14,445 nt of DNA from a bacterium (GTDB lineage Bacteria > Armatimonadota > HRBIN16), in NCBI GenBank assembly GCA_025057335.1, contig JANWXG010000042.1:1-14445 (forward strand). Reading direction: 5' to 3'. How positions within the stretch are numbered: the first letter of the stretch is position 1; the number at the start of each line of letters is the position of its first letter. Shown piece after piece: positions 5,715 through 11,633 of the stretch. Under the pieces are notes generated by a model, which did not search any database, was not told the origin of the DNA, and worked only from the letters and a program-made list of their open reading frames with translations. Both the position numbers and the translations under genes were made by a program.

Positions 5715-7376
5715 CTACCTGGGCACGACGGGAAGCAGGATATGACTGGGGCGCTTTGCGTCCATGTAGATGGTGTTGTGCGCAGGCCGCGAGCGTTCGC
5801 TGGAGCGGAAGGGCTCTCCTGTGTTCGGGTTGGGGTCGAAGGCAGGAGCGTTGCTCGAGGTGATGTGCACGCGGATGCGATGTCCCTTGTTGAACACGAT
5901 GCTCGTGCTCCACAGGTCGATTTCGAAGCGGTAGACGGTTCCGGGCTGCATCAGCCTCTCCCGCGCGAAGCCCTCGCGGAAGCGGGCGCGCAGGATGCCC
6001 TCGCAGATGTTGAAGGAACGTCCATCGGGATACACGTCACACAGTTTCGCCACGAAGTCGGTATCGGGAGCGTCGCTGGACGCCCAGAGGATGACCTTTA
6101 CTCTGCCCGTGACCTCCAGCGGTTCGGTGAGAGGCTCACTAGTGAACACCAGTACGTCGGGACGGTTCTCGATCTTGCGCTGGTCCATCGGTCCTGCAGG
6201 CAGGGTGAGGCGCGGTCCGCCCACTGTAGGTACGGGGTTTTGGGGGTCGTAAGTGTAGCTGAGCGTGCCGCCTTCTGTTGGTTTCCGCGTAGACAGGGAA
6301 CGGTCGGGATGCAAGTAGAAGGGGGTCAGTGTCGCCCTTACGGGCGGCCAGCGGTCGGCGGTGCGCCACTCGTTGCCGGGCGCATTGGGGTCGGTCACGT
6401 CGCCCATCACATAGTAGGTGACCGCCGGCTCGCGGTCGACGCCGTTGTTCTCGCCCTTGAGGTAGTGGTCAAACCACTTCCACATGTTGTGCGCGGTGGT
6501 GGGCGGGTTCTTGGCGTTGGGGAAGGTCAATTCGCCCGCTTTTTCCTGGAACACGCCGTGCGTCCAGGGCCCCATCACGAGCTTCTGCTTGCCGCGCGCG
6601 CCTGGTCCGCCTCGCGTCTGCATGCCTACAAAGGCGTCGATGGTCGCCTGCGCGAAGATGTCATACCAGCCGCCGATGTGGATGGCGGGGGCGCTGGTGT
6701 AGCGGTAACGTGTGGTCATGTCGCGCTCGCGCCAGTAGGCGTCGTAGGTGGGGTGGGAGGTCCAGATTTTGAGCGCTTCAGGACTGAAGGCGCTGATGCG
6801 CAACCAGTCCTCGATCATCGCCTTGCGGAACACGCCGCCCCAGTATACCACGCCGTCATACAGGCTGGGCGCGCCGACGGTGATGTGCTGGCAGGCGATT
6901 TGTTTCGTCCCCGTGCCCGCCAGCAGGTATTGCGTGATGCCCAGGGCGGAGCCGCCCCATGTGCCGATTTTGCCGTTGCACCAGGGCTGACGCGCTACCC
7001 ACTCCACCGTGTCTTCGCCATCGCGCAGCCTCCCCCAGCCGTCGGTCTCGAAAGGCAGATTCGCCCCTTCCGAGCCGAATCGCCCGCGCGTGTTCTGCAC
7101 CACCATCACATAGCCTCGCCGCGCGGCGTCCTGCGCGATGCCTTCCGCCAGCTTGCGGTCATATGGGGAGCGCAACAGGATAACAGGAAAAGGCCCACTG
7201 CCCTTCGGGAAGTAGATGTCGGTCGCCAGACGTACGCCGTCGCGCATGGGCATCATGACGGTCTCCTTCCGGACGGGCTCCTCCAGCTGGCACAGGACGA
7301 CTCGCACGAGGATGCCCACGCCAACGACGCACACACCTACTGTGAGTATCGCTCGCCCCCATCTTGACCAGCGCAT
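5715..7376 (-). CDS. membrane-anchored CocE/NonD family hydrolase (peptidase S15-like)
   Basis: A 553-residue alpha/beta hydrolase of the X-Pro dipeptidyl-peptidase/cocaine-esterase group, cleaving ester, amide or aminoacyl bonds of unknown substrates. A hydrophobic stretch at residues 8-29 is a signal anchor or uncleaved signal, placing the enzyme outside the membrane. The catalytic triad is Ser143 in GTWGGSALG, Asp239 in GGWYDIF and His273 in GPWTHG; Tyr72 in RSPYDR fits the oxyanion position. MRDGVRLATDIYFP (44-57) and TRGRFGSEG are typical of the family. After about residue 340 comes the beta-jelly-roll C-terminal domain, ending in the conserved NKGHRIRVHITSSNAPAFDP region. ATG is preceded by GGGAGGT (7385-7391) at eight bases. 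Cys29 follows a hydrophobic stretch, but Leu at -1 argues against a lipoprotein. It is probably transcribed alone. Confidence 0.93.
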   Translation of the reverse strand: MRWSRWGRAILTVGVCVVGVGILVRVVLCQLEEPVRKETVMMPMRDGVRLATDIYFPKGSGPFPVILLRSPYDRKLAEGIAQDAARRGYVMVVQNTRGRFGSEGANLPFETDGWGRLRDGEDTVEWVARQPWCNGKIGTWGGSALGITQYLLAGTGTKQIACQHITVGAPSLYDGVVYWGGVFRKAMIEDWLRISAFSPEALKIWTSHPTYDAYWRERDMTTRYRYTSAPAIHIGGWYDIFAQATIDAFVGMQTRGGPGARGKQKLVMGPWTHGVFQEKAGELTFPNAKNPPTTAHNMWKWFDHYLKGENNGVDREPAVTYYVMGDVTDPNAPGNEWRTADRWPPVRATLTPFYLHPDRSLSTRKPTEGGTLSYTYDPQNPVPTVGGPRLTLPAGPMDQRKIENRPDVLVFTSEPLTEPLEVTGRVKVILWASSDAPDTDFVAKLCDVYPDGRSFNICEGILRARFREGFARERLMQPGTVYRFEIDLWSTSIVFNKGHRIRVHITSSNAPAFDPNPNTGEPFRSSERSRPAHNTIYMDAKRPSHILLPVVPR

Positions 7377-7451
7377 GGACGCTGACCTCCCGTGTCGCTA
7401 CTTTTGATGCGGGTTTACTTCCCCCGAAGAGGCGCTCTGGCATGAACTCTG

Positions 7452-7683
7452 TGGACGCGACGGAACGCATCCCTCCACTGGTCCACTGCGTGGAGGGTCA
7501 CGCTCCGTCGTGACCTGTGCACACTCTCTTCTGGAGGGTCACGCTCTGTCGTGACCCTTTGCAGTGGACACAACGAGTTGCATCCCCCAAAGTTGGCGAA
7601 CAAGTCTGGAGGGTCACGCTCTGTCGTGACCCTGTGTGGACGCGACGGAGCTCGTCCCTCCAGTCACGCTCTATCGTGACCTA
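7452..7683. repeat. array of short hairpin repeats (families B1 and B2)
   Basis: Four B1 hairpins sit here: GGTCACG/CGTGACC at 7496-7515, AGGGTCACG/CGTGACCCT at 7535-7558 and at 7610-7633 (both 9-bp perfect), and GTCACG/CGTGAC at 7663-7680. All have a 6-base loop CTCYGT or CTCTAT, and most are preceded by TGG. Between them are B2 units, GTGGACGCGACGGA followed by CATCCCTCCA or similar (7452-7477, 7566-7589, 7636-7661). The array fills most of the 495-base gap between pseudopilin copy 3 and the CocE-like gene. Unit spacing is irregular (39, 75 and 49 bases), so this is not a CRISPR. The remaining gap, 7684-7820, shows nothing I recognise. Confidence 0.7.
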
Positions 7684-7820
7684 GATAATTGGTGCCGAGC
7701 TTACAGATGCAATGGAGAGTTTCCCCCGCGCAGATCGCGCACTGCGCGCACAGGGCGCGCCACGCTAGGAAGGCTTCCGATGAGCCATTCGCCGAGTAGG
7801 GGCACTTTCCTCTCTACCGT

Positions 7821-7849
7821 CCCCCTCCTCCCCTAACGGGAGGAGGGGG
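7821..7849 (-). terminator. strong hairpin after pseudopilin copy 3
   Basis: CCCCCTCCTCCC and GGGAGGAGGGGG form a perfect 12-bp stem with loop CTAAC, and CCTCT/AGAGG outside can extend it. It begins 22 bases past the stop codon of the minus-strand gene. No U-tract follows; it could also be a dispersed repeat used as a terminator. Confidence 0.55.
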
Positions 7850-7871
7850 CAGAGGTAAGAGGCTTCACGCT

Positions 7872-8762
7872 CTAAGGCTGGTCGTGCCACCAATACTTCA
7901 CCCACACAGCATCCCACACGGTAGGCCAGGGTTTGCACAGTTCGCGGTGGGGCATGAACTTGGCGTGACCGTCCATGTACACCCAGTTTTGCCCCAGCGA
8001 GTGGCGCGTGTGGCTGTTGGGATCGATGACGGTGGCGCTGCCAGGCGGGAAGGGCAAGCCAGGCCAGCAGATGTCATGGTTGGGTGCCGAGATGGGATAA
8101 TCGGGATAGTTCGCGAAAGGCGCTCGCCAGACATCCATGTCCTTGTGCTGACCATCCATGACCATCACCTTAGTCGCAGGCGAGACCACCGCTGCAAGCG
8201 GCACAGGCGGGAAGACCTGCAGGCATCCCAGCTCGCCCCGCGCTTGCGATTCCACGTGATTGGGGTTGGTCAGAGTGTACACGTTCCAGCCGTAGCTGAA
8301 GGGGCGTCCCTTGCTGGTGTCACCAGGGAAGCACATGAAGTCGGGATACGCCCAGCCCTTCCATCGACACTGCCCCCCTGCAGGCACGCTGGAGTCTGCC
8401 GTCCAGATTAGCACGCCCGTTGCCTGCGCGTTGGCGCTGTTGCACCAGAAGATGTCCAGGTTCTTCAGGTAGGGCGCGATTTTGGTCTCGATGCGGGCGT
8501 TGACGTTGCGCCGCCCGCAGGGACCGTAGTGCCCCAGAGAGCCGCCAGGGTTCGGCCAGATGGAGTGGTCACGCGGGAAGGTCTCATCGAAATCCTGCGT
8601 GTACATCAACAAGCCGAGTCCAATCTGCTTCAGGTTGCTCAGACAGGCAGACTGGCGGGCTTTTTCCCGTGCCTGGGCGAACACGGGGAAGAGAATCGCT
8701 GCTAGTATCGCGATAATCGCGATGACAACGAGCAGCTCAATCAGCGTGAAGGCACGTTTCAT
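7872..8762 (-). CDS. pseudopilin-like protein, DUF1559 with H-X9-DG domain (copy 3)
   Basis: A 296-residue exported protein with leader MKRA|FTLIELLVV (cleavage after Ala4) and a hydrophobic helix to about residue 29. The block LKQIGLGLLMYTQDFDETFP (44-63) and the terminal H-X9-DG motif (His254, Asp264-Gly265, then HAKF) define the family. It is Trp- and Cys-rich in the middle, more so than copies 1 and 2. The start is ATG at 8762 because AAAGGAGGT (8771-8779) lies nine bases upstream; a TTG at 8771 in the same frame overlaps that ribosome site and cannot be the start. It is a single gene with a leader hairpin upstream and a strong hairpin downstream. Confidence 0.88.
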   Translation of the reverse strand: MKRAFTLIELLVVIAIIAILAAILFPVFAQAREKARQSACLSNLKQIGLGLLMYTQDFDETFPRDHSIWPNPGGSLGHYGPCGRRNVNARIETKIAPYLKNLDIFWCNSANAQATGVLIWTADSSVPAGGQCRWKGWAYPDFMCFPGDTSKGRPFSYGWNVYTLTNPNHVESQARGELGCLQVFPPVPLAAVVSPATKVMVMDGQHKDMDVWRAPFANYPDYPISAPNHDICWPGLPFPPGSATVIDPNSHTRHSLGQNWVYMDGHAKFMPHRELCKPWPTVWDAVWVKYWWHDQP

Positions 8763-8790
8763 TCGTGTCAACCTCCTTTGGGTGTATTCG

Positions 8791-8818
8791 GTTCACGGCA
8801 GGGTCACTGCCGAAGAAC
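8791..8818 (-). promoter_or_regulatory. leader hairpin of pseudopilin copy 3
   Basis: GTTC-a-CGGCAG, loop GGTCA, CTGCCG-aa-GAAC: a 10-bp stem with a small internal loop, 13 bases upstream of the AGGAGGT site. It could stabilise or attenuate the message. I find no convincing promoter hexamers further upstream before the repeats begin. Confidence 0.35.
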
Positions 8819-8824
8819 GTCCTC

Positions 8825-8852
8825 AGATGCCTCGCTGGCGCTCAGCATGACA
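8825..8852 (+). repeat. type A repeat, right half only
   Basis: GATGCCTCGCTGGCGCTCAG + CATGACA matches the right arm of the full unit at 8930-9004; no left arm accompanies it. Confidence 0.6.
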
Positions 8853-8860
8853 GGGAGCGC

Positions 8861-8886
8861 TGGAGGGTCGCGCTCCGTCGCGACCA
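8861..8886. repeat. hairpin repeat B1, variant with compensated stem
   Basis: TGGAGGGTCGCGCTCCGTCG + CGACCA. The stem GGTCGCG/CGCGACC (8866-8872, 8879-8885) differs from the 7.5 kb copies (GGTCACG/CGTGACC) at one position in each arm, and both changes together keep the pair. Confidence 0.65.
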
Positions 8887-8898
8887 CCTAAACCCAAC

Positions 8899-8922
8899 GG
8901 CTCGGCGGGAGCCTCGCCCTCC
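8899..8922 (+). repeat. short hairpin repeat C
   Basis: GGCTCGGCGGGAGCCTCGCC + CTCC, arms GGCTC/GAGCC; eight bases before a full type A repeat. Confidence 0.6.
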
Positions 8923-8929
8923 AAGCCCT

Positions 8930-9004
8930 TTGTCATTCTGAGCGAAGCGAAGGATCTCGTTGGCTCGATATAGCGAGATGCTTCGCTTGCGCTCAGCATG
9001 ACAA
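8930..9004 (+). repeat. interspersed palindromic repeat A, best-preserved unit
   Basis: The left arm TTGTCATTCTGAGCGAAGCG + AAGGATCTCG pairs with the right arm CGAGATGCTTCGCTTGCGCT + CAGCATGACAA over about 30 positions, with a few mismatches and one extra base. The loop is about 14 bases. It resembles REP/BIME elements. No REP-associated transposase is in the window. Confidence 0.75.
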
Positions 9005-9016
9005 GCAGAGAACGAA

Positions 9017-9042
9017 ACGCCTCGCTGGCGCTCAGTATGACA
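9017..9042 (+). repeat. type A repeat, right half only
   Basis: CGCCTCGCTGGCGCTCAGTA + TGACA repeats the right arm of the preceding unit, 12 bases after it, and abuts the 3' end of the lacI-type gene at 9055. Confidence 0.55.
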
Positions 9043-9054
9043 AAAAGCCACCGA

Positions 9055-10050
9055 CTATCCCCTTCGCGAGGAATCACGCACTACCAGATGCGCCTTCAAC
9101 AACACCTGTTGAGGCGCGACCGATGGGTTCTCGATGCGCCGGAACAGGAACTCCCACCCTAAACGACACATCTCCGCCACCGGTTGTACGACGGTGCTTA
9201 GTGGTCGTTCCAGATACTCGGTGTCCATGATGCCGTCACACCCCACAAGCGCAACGTCGTCTGGTACGCGGATGCCACGTTCGCACAGCGCACGGTATGC
9301 GCCGATTGCCATCTCGTCGTTGAAGCAGAACACTCCATCTGGGCAGGGATGCTCCTGTAGATACTCATGCATCCGCTGGCGGGCGCTGGGGCGCGAAGAG
9401 TGTTCTGCCACGATGTACAGTGGTTCCAAGCCGGCTTGTTGCATCACTGCGGTGTAGGCGTCGTATCGTGCGTCGCCCACACGGTTGCCGTACTCGCACA
9501 CGAGATAGGCGGGGCGTCGGCAACCCACCTGGAACAGATGCTGTACCGCCTCGACTACGCCCGTGTACAGGTCTACTCCCACAAAGTCGCCCTCTTCCAC
9601 GTAGTACGCGCCAATGCTTACTAGCGGCGTGCGCACGGTCGGATTTGCTTCGCGATACACACGCACACAGCGGGCGGAGTCCAGCGCGATGATGCCGTCC
9701 ACCTGCCACTGCGGGAACTTCTCGCAGTAGGCGCGCCAGTCGGGATGTTTCACTATGTCGGTCACGATGAGCTCGTAGCCGTAGGGACGCATCTGGTCCA
9801 TCAGCAGGTTCACGACCTCGGCGTGGTAGGGAGCCAGCGTCTCCGCCCATAGCGAGATGATGTCCGTCCTACCCGTCACCAGCGCCCGCGCCACCCGGTT
9901 TGGGCGGTAGCCCATCTCGCGCGCTGTCTCCAGCACCTTCTGTCGCGTTGCTTCCGAGATAAATGCGCTCTCACGACCACTGAGCACCTTCGACACCGTC
10001 GCCGTAGACAGGTTCAACCGATGGGCAATGTCTTTAATGGTAACTCGCAT
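9055..10050 (-). CDS. LacI/GalR family transcriptional regulator
   Basis: A 331-residue DNA-binding repressor. The N-terminal helix-turn-helix spans residues 4-23 (VTIKDIAHRLNLSTATVSKV), with recognition residues Thr16, Ala17 and Lys21 by alignment to LacI. The hinge helix NRVARALVTG (51-60) keeps the leucine (57) that wedges into a central CpG. Residues 63 to about 328 form the two-lobed sugar-binding-protein-like effector domain. The ATG start has GGAGG (10055-10059) only four bases away; the reading frame begins with the normal family MRVTIKDIA. The gene has its own promoter and three operator-like repeats in its leader, so autoregulation is likely. No sugar catabolic operon is adjacent; the downstream side is repeats and then a pseudopilin gene. 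The effector is unknown, probably a sugar. Confidence 0.93.
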   Translation of the reverse strand: MRVTIKDIAHRLNLSTATVSKVLSGRESAFISEATRQKVLETAREMGYRPNRVARALVTGRTDIISLWAETLAPYHAEVVNLLMDQMRPYGYELIVTDIVKHPDWRAYCEKFPQWQVDGIIALDSARCVRVYREANPTVRTPLVSIGAYYVEEGDFVGVDLYTGVVEAVQHLFQVGCRRPAYLVCEYGNRVGDARYDAYTAVMQQAGLEPLYIVAEHSSRPSARQRMHEYLQEHPCPDGVFCFNDEMAIGAYRALCERGIRVPDDVALVGCDGIMDTEYLERPLSTVVQPVAEMCRLGWEFLFRRIENPSVAPQQVLLKAHLVVRDSSRRG

Positions 10051-10066
10051 CGCTCCTCCGAGAAGT

Positions 10067-10103
10067 AAACGATTATTAGCAAACGATTAACGGTAAACGA
10101 TTA
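10067..10103 (-). promoter_or_regulatory. three phased operator-like repeats in the lacI leader
   Basis: AAACGATTA occurs three times without mismatch (10067-10075, 10081-10089, 10095-10103) at an exact 14-base period. Each sits in the pseudo-palindrome TAAACGATTA or CAAACGATTA. The core fits AAnCGnTT with a central CG, the type of core recognised by LacI-family proteins. All three lie downstream of the predicted transcript start, at about +5 to +41, where a bound repressor would block elongation or initiation. Confidence 0.65.
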
Positions 10104-10113
10104 ACTACTTTGT

Positions 10114-10142
10114 ATTGTACCGCTCGTAGCGATTTTTGTCAA
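10114..10142 (-). promoter_or_regulatory. near-consensus sigma-70 promoter of the lacI-type gene
   Basis: On the minus strand: TTGACA (10137-10142, perfect), 17-base spacer, TACAAT (10114-10119, five of six). The predicted transcript start is near 10107, giving a leader of about 57 bases that contains the three repeats. Such a strong promoter for a repressor gene fits tight self-repression. Confidence 0.75.
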
Positions 10143-10423
10143 GGGGGAGGAGGGCTCAGAAAACTCGGGAGCGACCACAACGCTAGAGCCGCAGCGCAGC
10201 CCGCCCGCGTGGTCACGTCCTGTTACGTCCGCAGCAGCGAACGCGACGGAGCGCATTCCCTGAGGATGAGCGCCTGCAAGGAGGCAAGGGGCACACTGGA
10301 CAAAACCTTAGCAGTGCAAAAGCACTGACGTGCTTCACAACAGAACCTTTCGTTCACAGTTACGCGCCTTAACGCACTTCCGCCCCGCTGTCATTCTGAG
10401 TCTACGTTGTTTGTCAAGGAGAA
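10143..10423. other. intergenic stretch without recognised gene
   Basis: No frame here has a ribosome site and plausible protein. I see a perfect 6-bp hairpin CAGTGC-AAAA-GCACTG (10312-10327), a B2-like fragment ACGCGACGGAGCGCATTCCC (10241-10260), an inverted copy (GCACTGACGTGC, 10322-10333) of the S-repeat core GCACGTCAGTGC, and a stub of a type A left arm near 10391. Confidence 0.5.
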
Positions 10424-10477
10424 GCACTCACATGCTCCACTACCAGCTGTCGTGTTGGTAGTGGCGCACGTCAGTGC
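10424..10477 (+). repeat. interspersed repeat S, well-preserved inverted repeat
   Basis: GCACTCACATGCTCCACTAC + CA and TGGTAGTGGCGCACGTCAGT + GC form a 22-bp inverted repeat with three mismatches and a 10-base loop. It shares a 20-base identical stretch with 1488-1507 and, as there, is followed within a few bases by a type A repeat. Confidence 0.7.
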
Positions 10478-10481
10478 CCCT

Positions 10482-10567
10482 CTCGTCATTCCGAGCGAAG
10501 CGAAGAATCTCGTTCTCCTACGCGCAATGGAAAAACGAGATGCTTCGCTAACGCTCAGCATGACGAG
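10482..10567 (+). repeat. interspersed palindromic repeat A, full unit
   Basis: The left arm CTCGTCATTCCGAGCGAAGC + GAAGAATCTCGTT (10482-10514) pairs with the right arm AACGAGATGCTTCGCTAACG + CTCAGCATGACGAG (10534-10567). The terminal CTCG/CGAG differs from the TTGT/ACAA ends of the unit at 8930 yet pairs, so the ends also covary. Confidence 0.75.
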
Positions 10568-10573
10568 ATAAGG

Positions 10574-10600
10574 GATGCTTCGCTAACGCTCAGGATGACA
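10574..10600 (+). repeat. type A repeat, right half only
   Basis: GATGCTTCGCTAACGCTCAG + GATGACA duplicates the right arm of the preceding unit after six bases. Confidence 0.6.
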
Positions 10601-10629
10601 AACAAGGGTTGCTTCGCATGCAGCTGACC

Positions 10630-10687
10630 GGCTCGGCGGGAGACTCGCGCTCTCATCTGCTGTTCATCCTGAACAAAGCGGAGAATC
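10630..10687 (+). repeat. repeat C followed by a degenerate type A left arm
   Basis: GGCTCGGCGGGAGACTCGCG (C element from 10630) and then TTCATCCTGAACAAAGCGGA + GAATC (about 10662-10687). The C-then-A order and short gap match 1582-1632 and 8899-8930. The following 10688-10801 shows nothing I can identify. Confidence 0.5.
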
Positions 10688-10801
10688 CCCCCATCTGCCG
10701 CAGGTCGTGCGAGAGCTTTCTCACACTCTCAGAGGCAAGAACGCCGCTTGCGAGAACCTCGTACTCTGCGCGGGCATCTGGAGGACGCAGGCATATCCAT
10801 C

Positions 10802-10969
10802 CTACTGCTGCCCTGTCGCCTGGCTTCGTGGGAGTGCGTCGTACGACATCTTGGCGCTATACCAGAAGGCAAACCCGGCAATCAATAGCATTACCACGAT
10901 GACCAGTATCATCATCCAGATGGGCATATCTAGCGCGGAAGCCTTCCCGCGCTGACCGTTTTGCGGCAT
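10802..10969 (-). CDS. small single-span membrane protein of unknown function
   Basis: A 55-residue protein: a short polar N-terminus (MPQNGQRGKASALD), one strongly hydrophobic segment at about residues 16-37 (PIWMMILVIVVMLLIAGFAF then WY), and a polar Lys/Arg-containing tail (SAKMSYDALPRSQATGQQ). Charges and aromatic belt fit a transmembrane helix. The start ATG is chosen because GGAGG (10979-10983) lies exactly nine bases upstream; an ATG six codons earlier overlaps the ribosome site. Upstream there is a promoter with 17-base spacing and a leader hairpin, so the gene carries a full set of signals despite its size. It is divergent from the 184-residue unknown protein, 109 bases apart. I do not recognise a family; roles such as a membrane-complex subunit or stress peptide are only possibilities. 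Confidence 0.72.
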   Translation of the reverse strand: MPQNGQRGKASALDMPIWMMILVIVVMLLIAGFAFWYSAKMSYDALPRSQATGQQ

Positions 10970-10988
10970 CGCTACTCGCCTCCGCATC

Positions 10989-11010
10989 AGGGCTTCGTGA
11001 ACGAAACCCT
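10989..11010 (-). promoter_or_regulatory. leader hairpin of the small membrane protein gene
   Basis: On the minus strand AGGGTTTCG-TTCA-CGAAGCCCT folds into a continuous 9-bp stem with one U.G wobble and a 4-base loop. Read from the plus strand the same pair is C.A, so only minus-strand RNA forms the unbroken stem. It ends five bases before the GGAGG site. Confidence 0.5.
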
Positions 11011-11025
11011 ACTGAAGTCAATCAT

Positions 11026-11054
11026 AGTATAATGGATACAGTTCCATGTGGCAA
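11026..11054 (-). promoter_or_regulatory. sigma-70 type promoter of the small membrane protein gene
   Basis: On the minus strand: TTGCCA (11049-11054, five of six), 17-base spacer, TATACT (11026-11031, five of six). The start would be near 11019, a leader of about 50 bases. The complementary strand reads TATAAT at 11028-11033, which may serve as the -10 for the divergent plus-strand gene, though no -35 is visible for it. Confidence 0.68.
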
Positions 11055-11078
11055 GTTTTCTCCGAAGGGGGGAGAGCC

Positions 11079-11633
11079 ATGCCACAACCGATTTCATCGC
11101 AGCATCCGCTTCGGCAGCTGTTCAGCACACTCGTAGAGCAGGCGTTCATGCGCGTGCTACAGGAGTATGAGCCGGATGTTCTGCGGTACATGGTGAACCT
11201 GCTCACTGAATTCACGCACATGGACAACGTGTATCGCCTCCGCGATGCCCGGGGCAGGACGCTTCACGAAGTCGCCGAGATGCTGCTAGAGGGCGACGTG
11301 TTGCTCCACGCTACCTCGTTTGCGCGTGAGCGCGAGGTACATCGTCACATCGGCGACTATACCCTGTTCTGGTCGGGCGTCTACCCGGAGGCGATGCCCC
11401 GTCTGCGTCATGCTTTGAGCAAAGACGCCCTGATTGACTACGTGCAGCAAGGCAAACGGTCGTACTACATCGTGTCCACGTTTGAGGAGGGCGAGTGGCG
11501 ACGCGAAGCGCCACTGTTTCGGCGCCTGTCGGAGCGCTTCGAGCTCTACATGTTCGGTCTGAACCTTGTGCGGCAGGGCTGGGAACGGCTCGCGCGTGAG
11601 CACTTTGAACGATGGCAGCACGGTCTACAGTAG
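11079..11633 (+). CDS. conserved-looking protein of unknown function
   Basis: A 184-residue soluble protein, rich in charged residues and predicted mostly helical; no signal peptide or membrane segment. A dense charged block, FAREREVHRHIGDYTLFWSG (81-100), and YVQQGKRSYYIVSTF (121-135) look like conserved motifs. I recall similar unannotated proteins in other bacteria but cannot name a family. His47, His88, His90 and Asp93 could bind a metal; this is speculation. The ATG at 11079 is chosen because GGGGGGAG lies just upstream (11068-11075); an ATG at 11046 has no ribosome site, but lies 12 bases after a TATAAT and would be nearly leaderless. The gene converges on the glycosyltransferase gene, with 9 bases of tail-to-tail overlap, and diverges from the small membrane protein gene. 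Confidence 0.8.
   Translation: MPQPISSQHPLRQLFSTLVEQAFMRVLQEYEPDVLRYMVNLLTEFTHMDNVYRLRDARGRTLHEVAEMLLEGDVLLHATSFAREREVHRHIGDYTLFWSGVYPEAMPRLRHALSKDALIDYVQQGKRSYYIVSTFEEGEWRREAPLFRRLSERFELYMFGLNLVRQGWERLAREHFERWQHGLQ

Noticed and set aside
5742..7367. A 541-codon plus-strand open frame opposite the CocE-like gene
   Set aside because: It is a shadow of a GC-rich gene: the minus strand has a full catalytic triad, domain order and ribosome site, while the plus-strand translation has no recognisable domain.
5715..7376. Lipoprotein reading of the CocE-like protein (Cys29 after a hydrophobic stretch)
   Set aside because: The residue before Cys is Leu, whereas signal peptidase II needs a small residue there.
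7452..7683. Repeated units that could suggest a CRISPR array
   Set aside because: Unit spacing is irregular, the units differ in sequence, each is itself a hairpin with a short loop, there are no uniform unique spacers, and no cas genes are nearby.
8763..8771. TTG start giving pseudopilin copy 3 three extra residues
   Set aside because: It overlaps the AGGAGGT ribosome site, which is correctly spaced for the ATG at 8762.
8823..9077. Minus-strand frames of 84 and 69 codons next to the lacI-type gene
   Set aside because: They consist of type A, B and C repeat sequence read through, and one overlaps the 3' end of the regulator gene.
10110..10328. A 72-codon plus-strand frame upstream of the lacI-type gene
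   Set aside because: It starts inside the lacI promoter region, has no ribosome site, and its translation has no family features.
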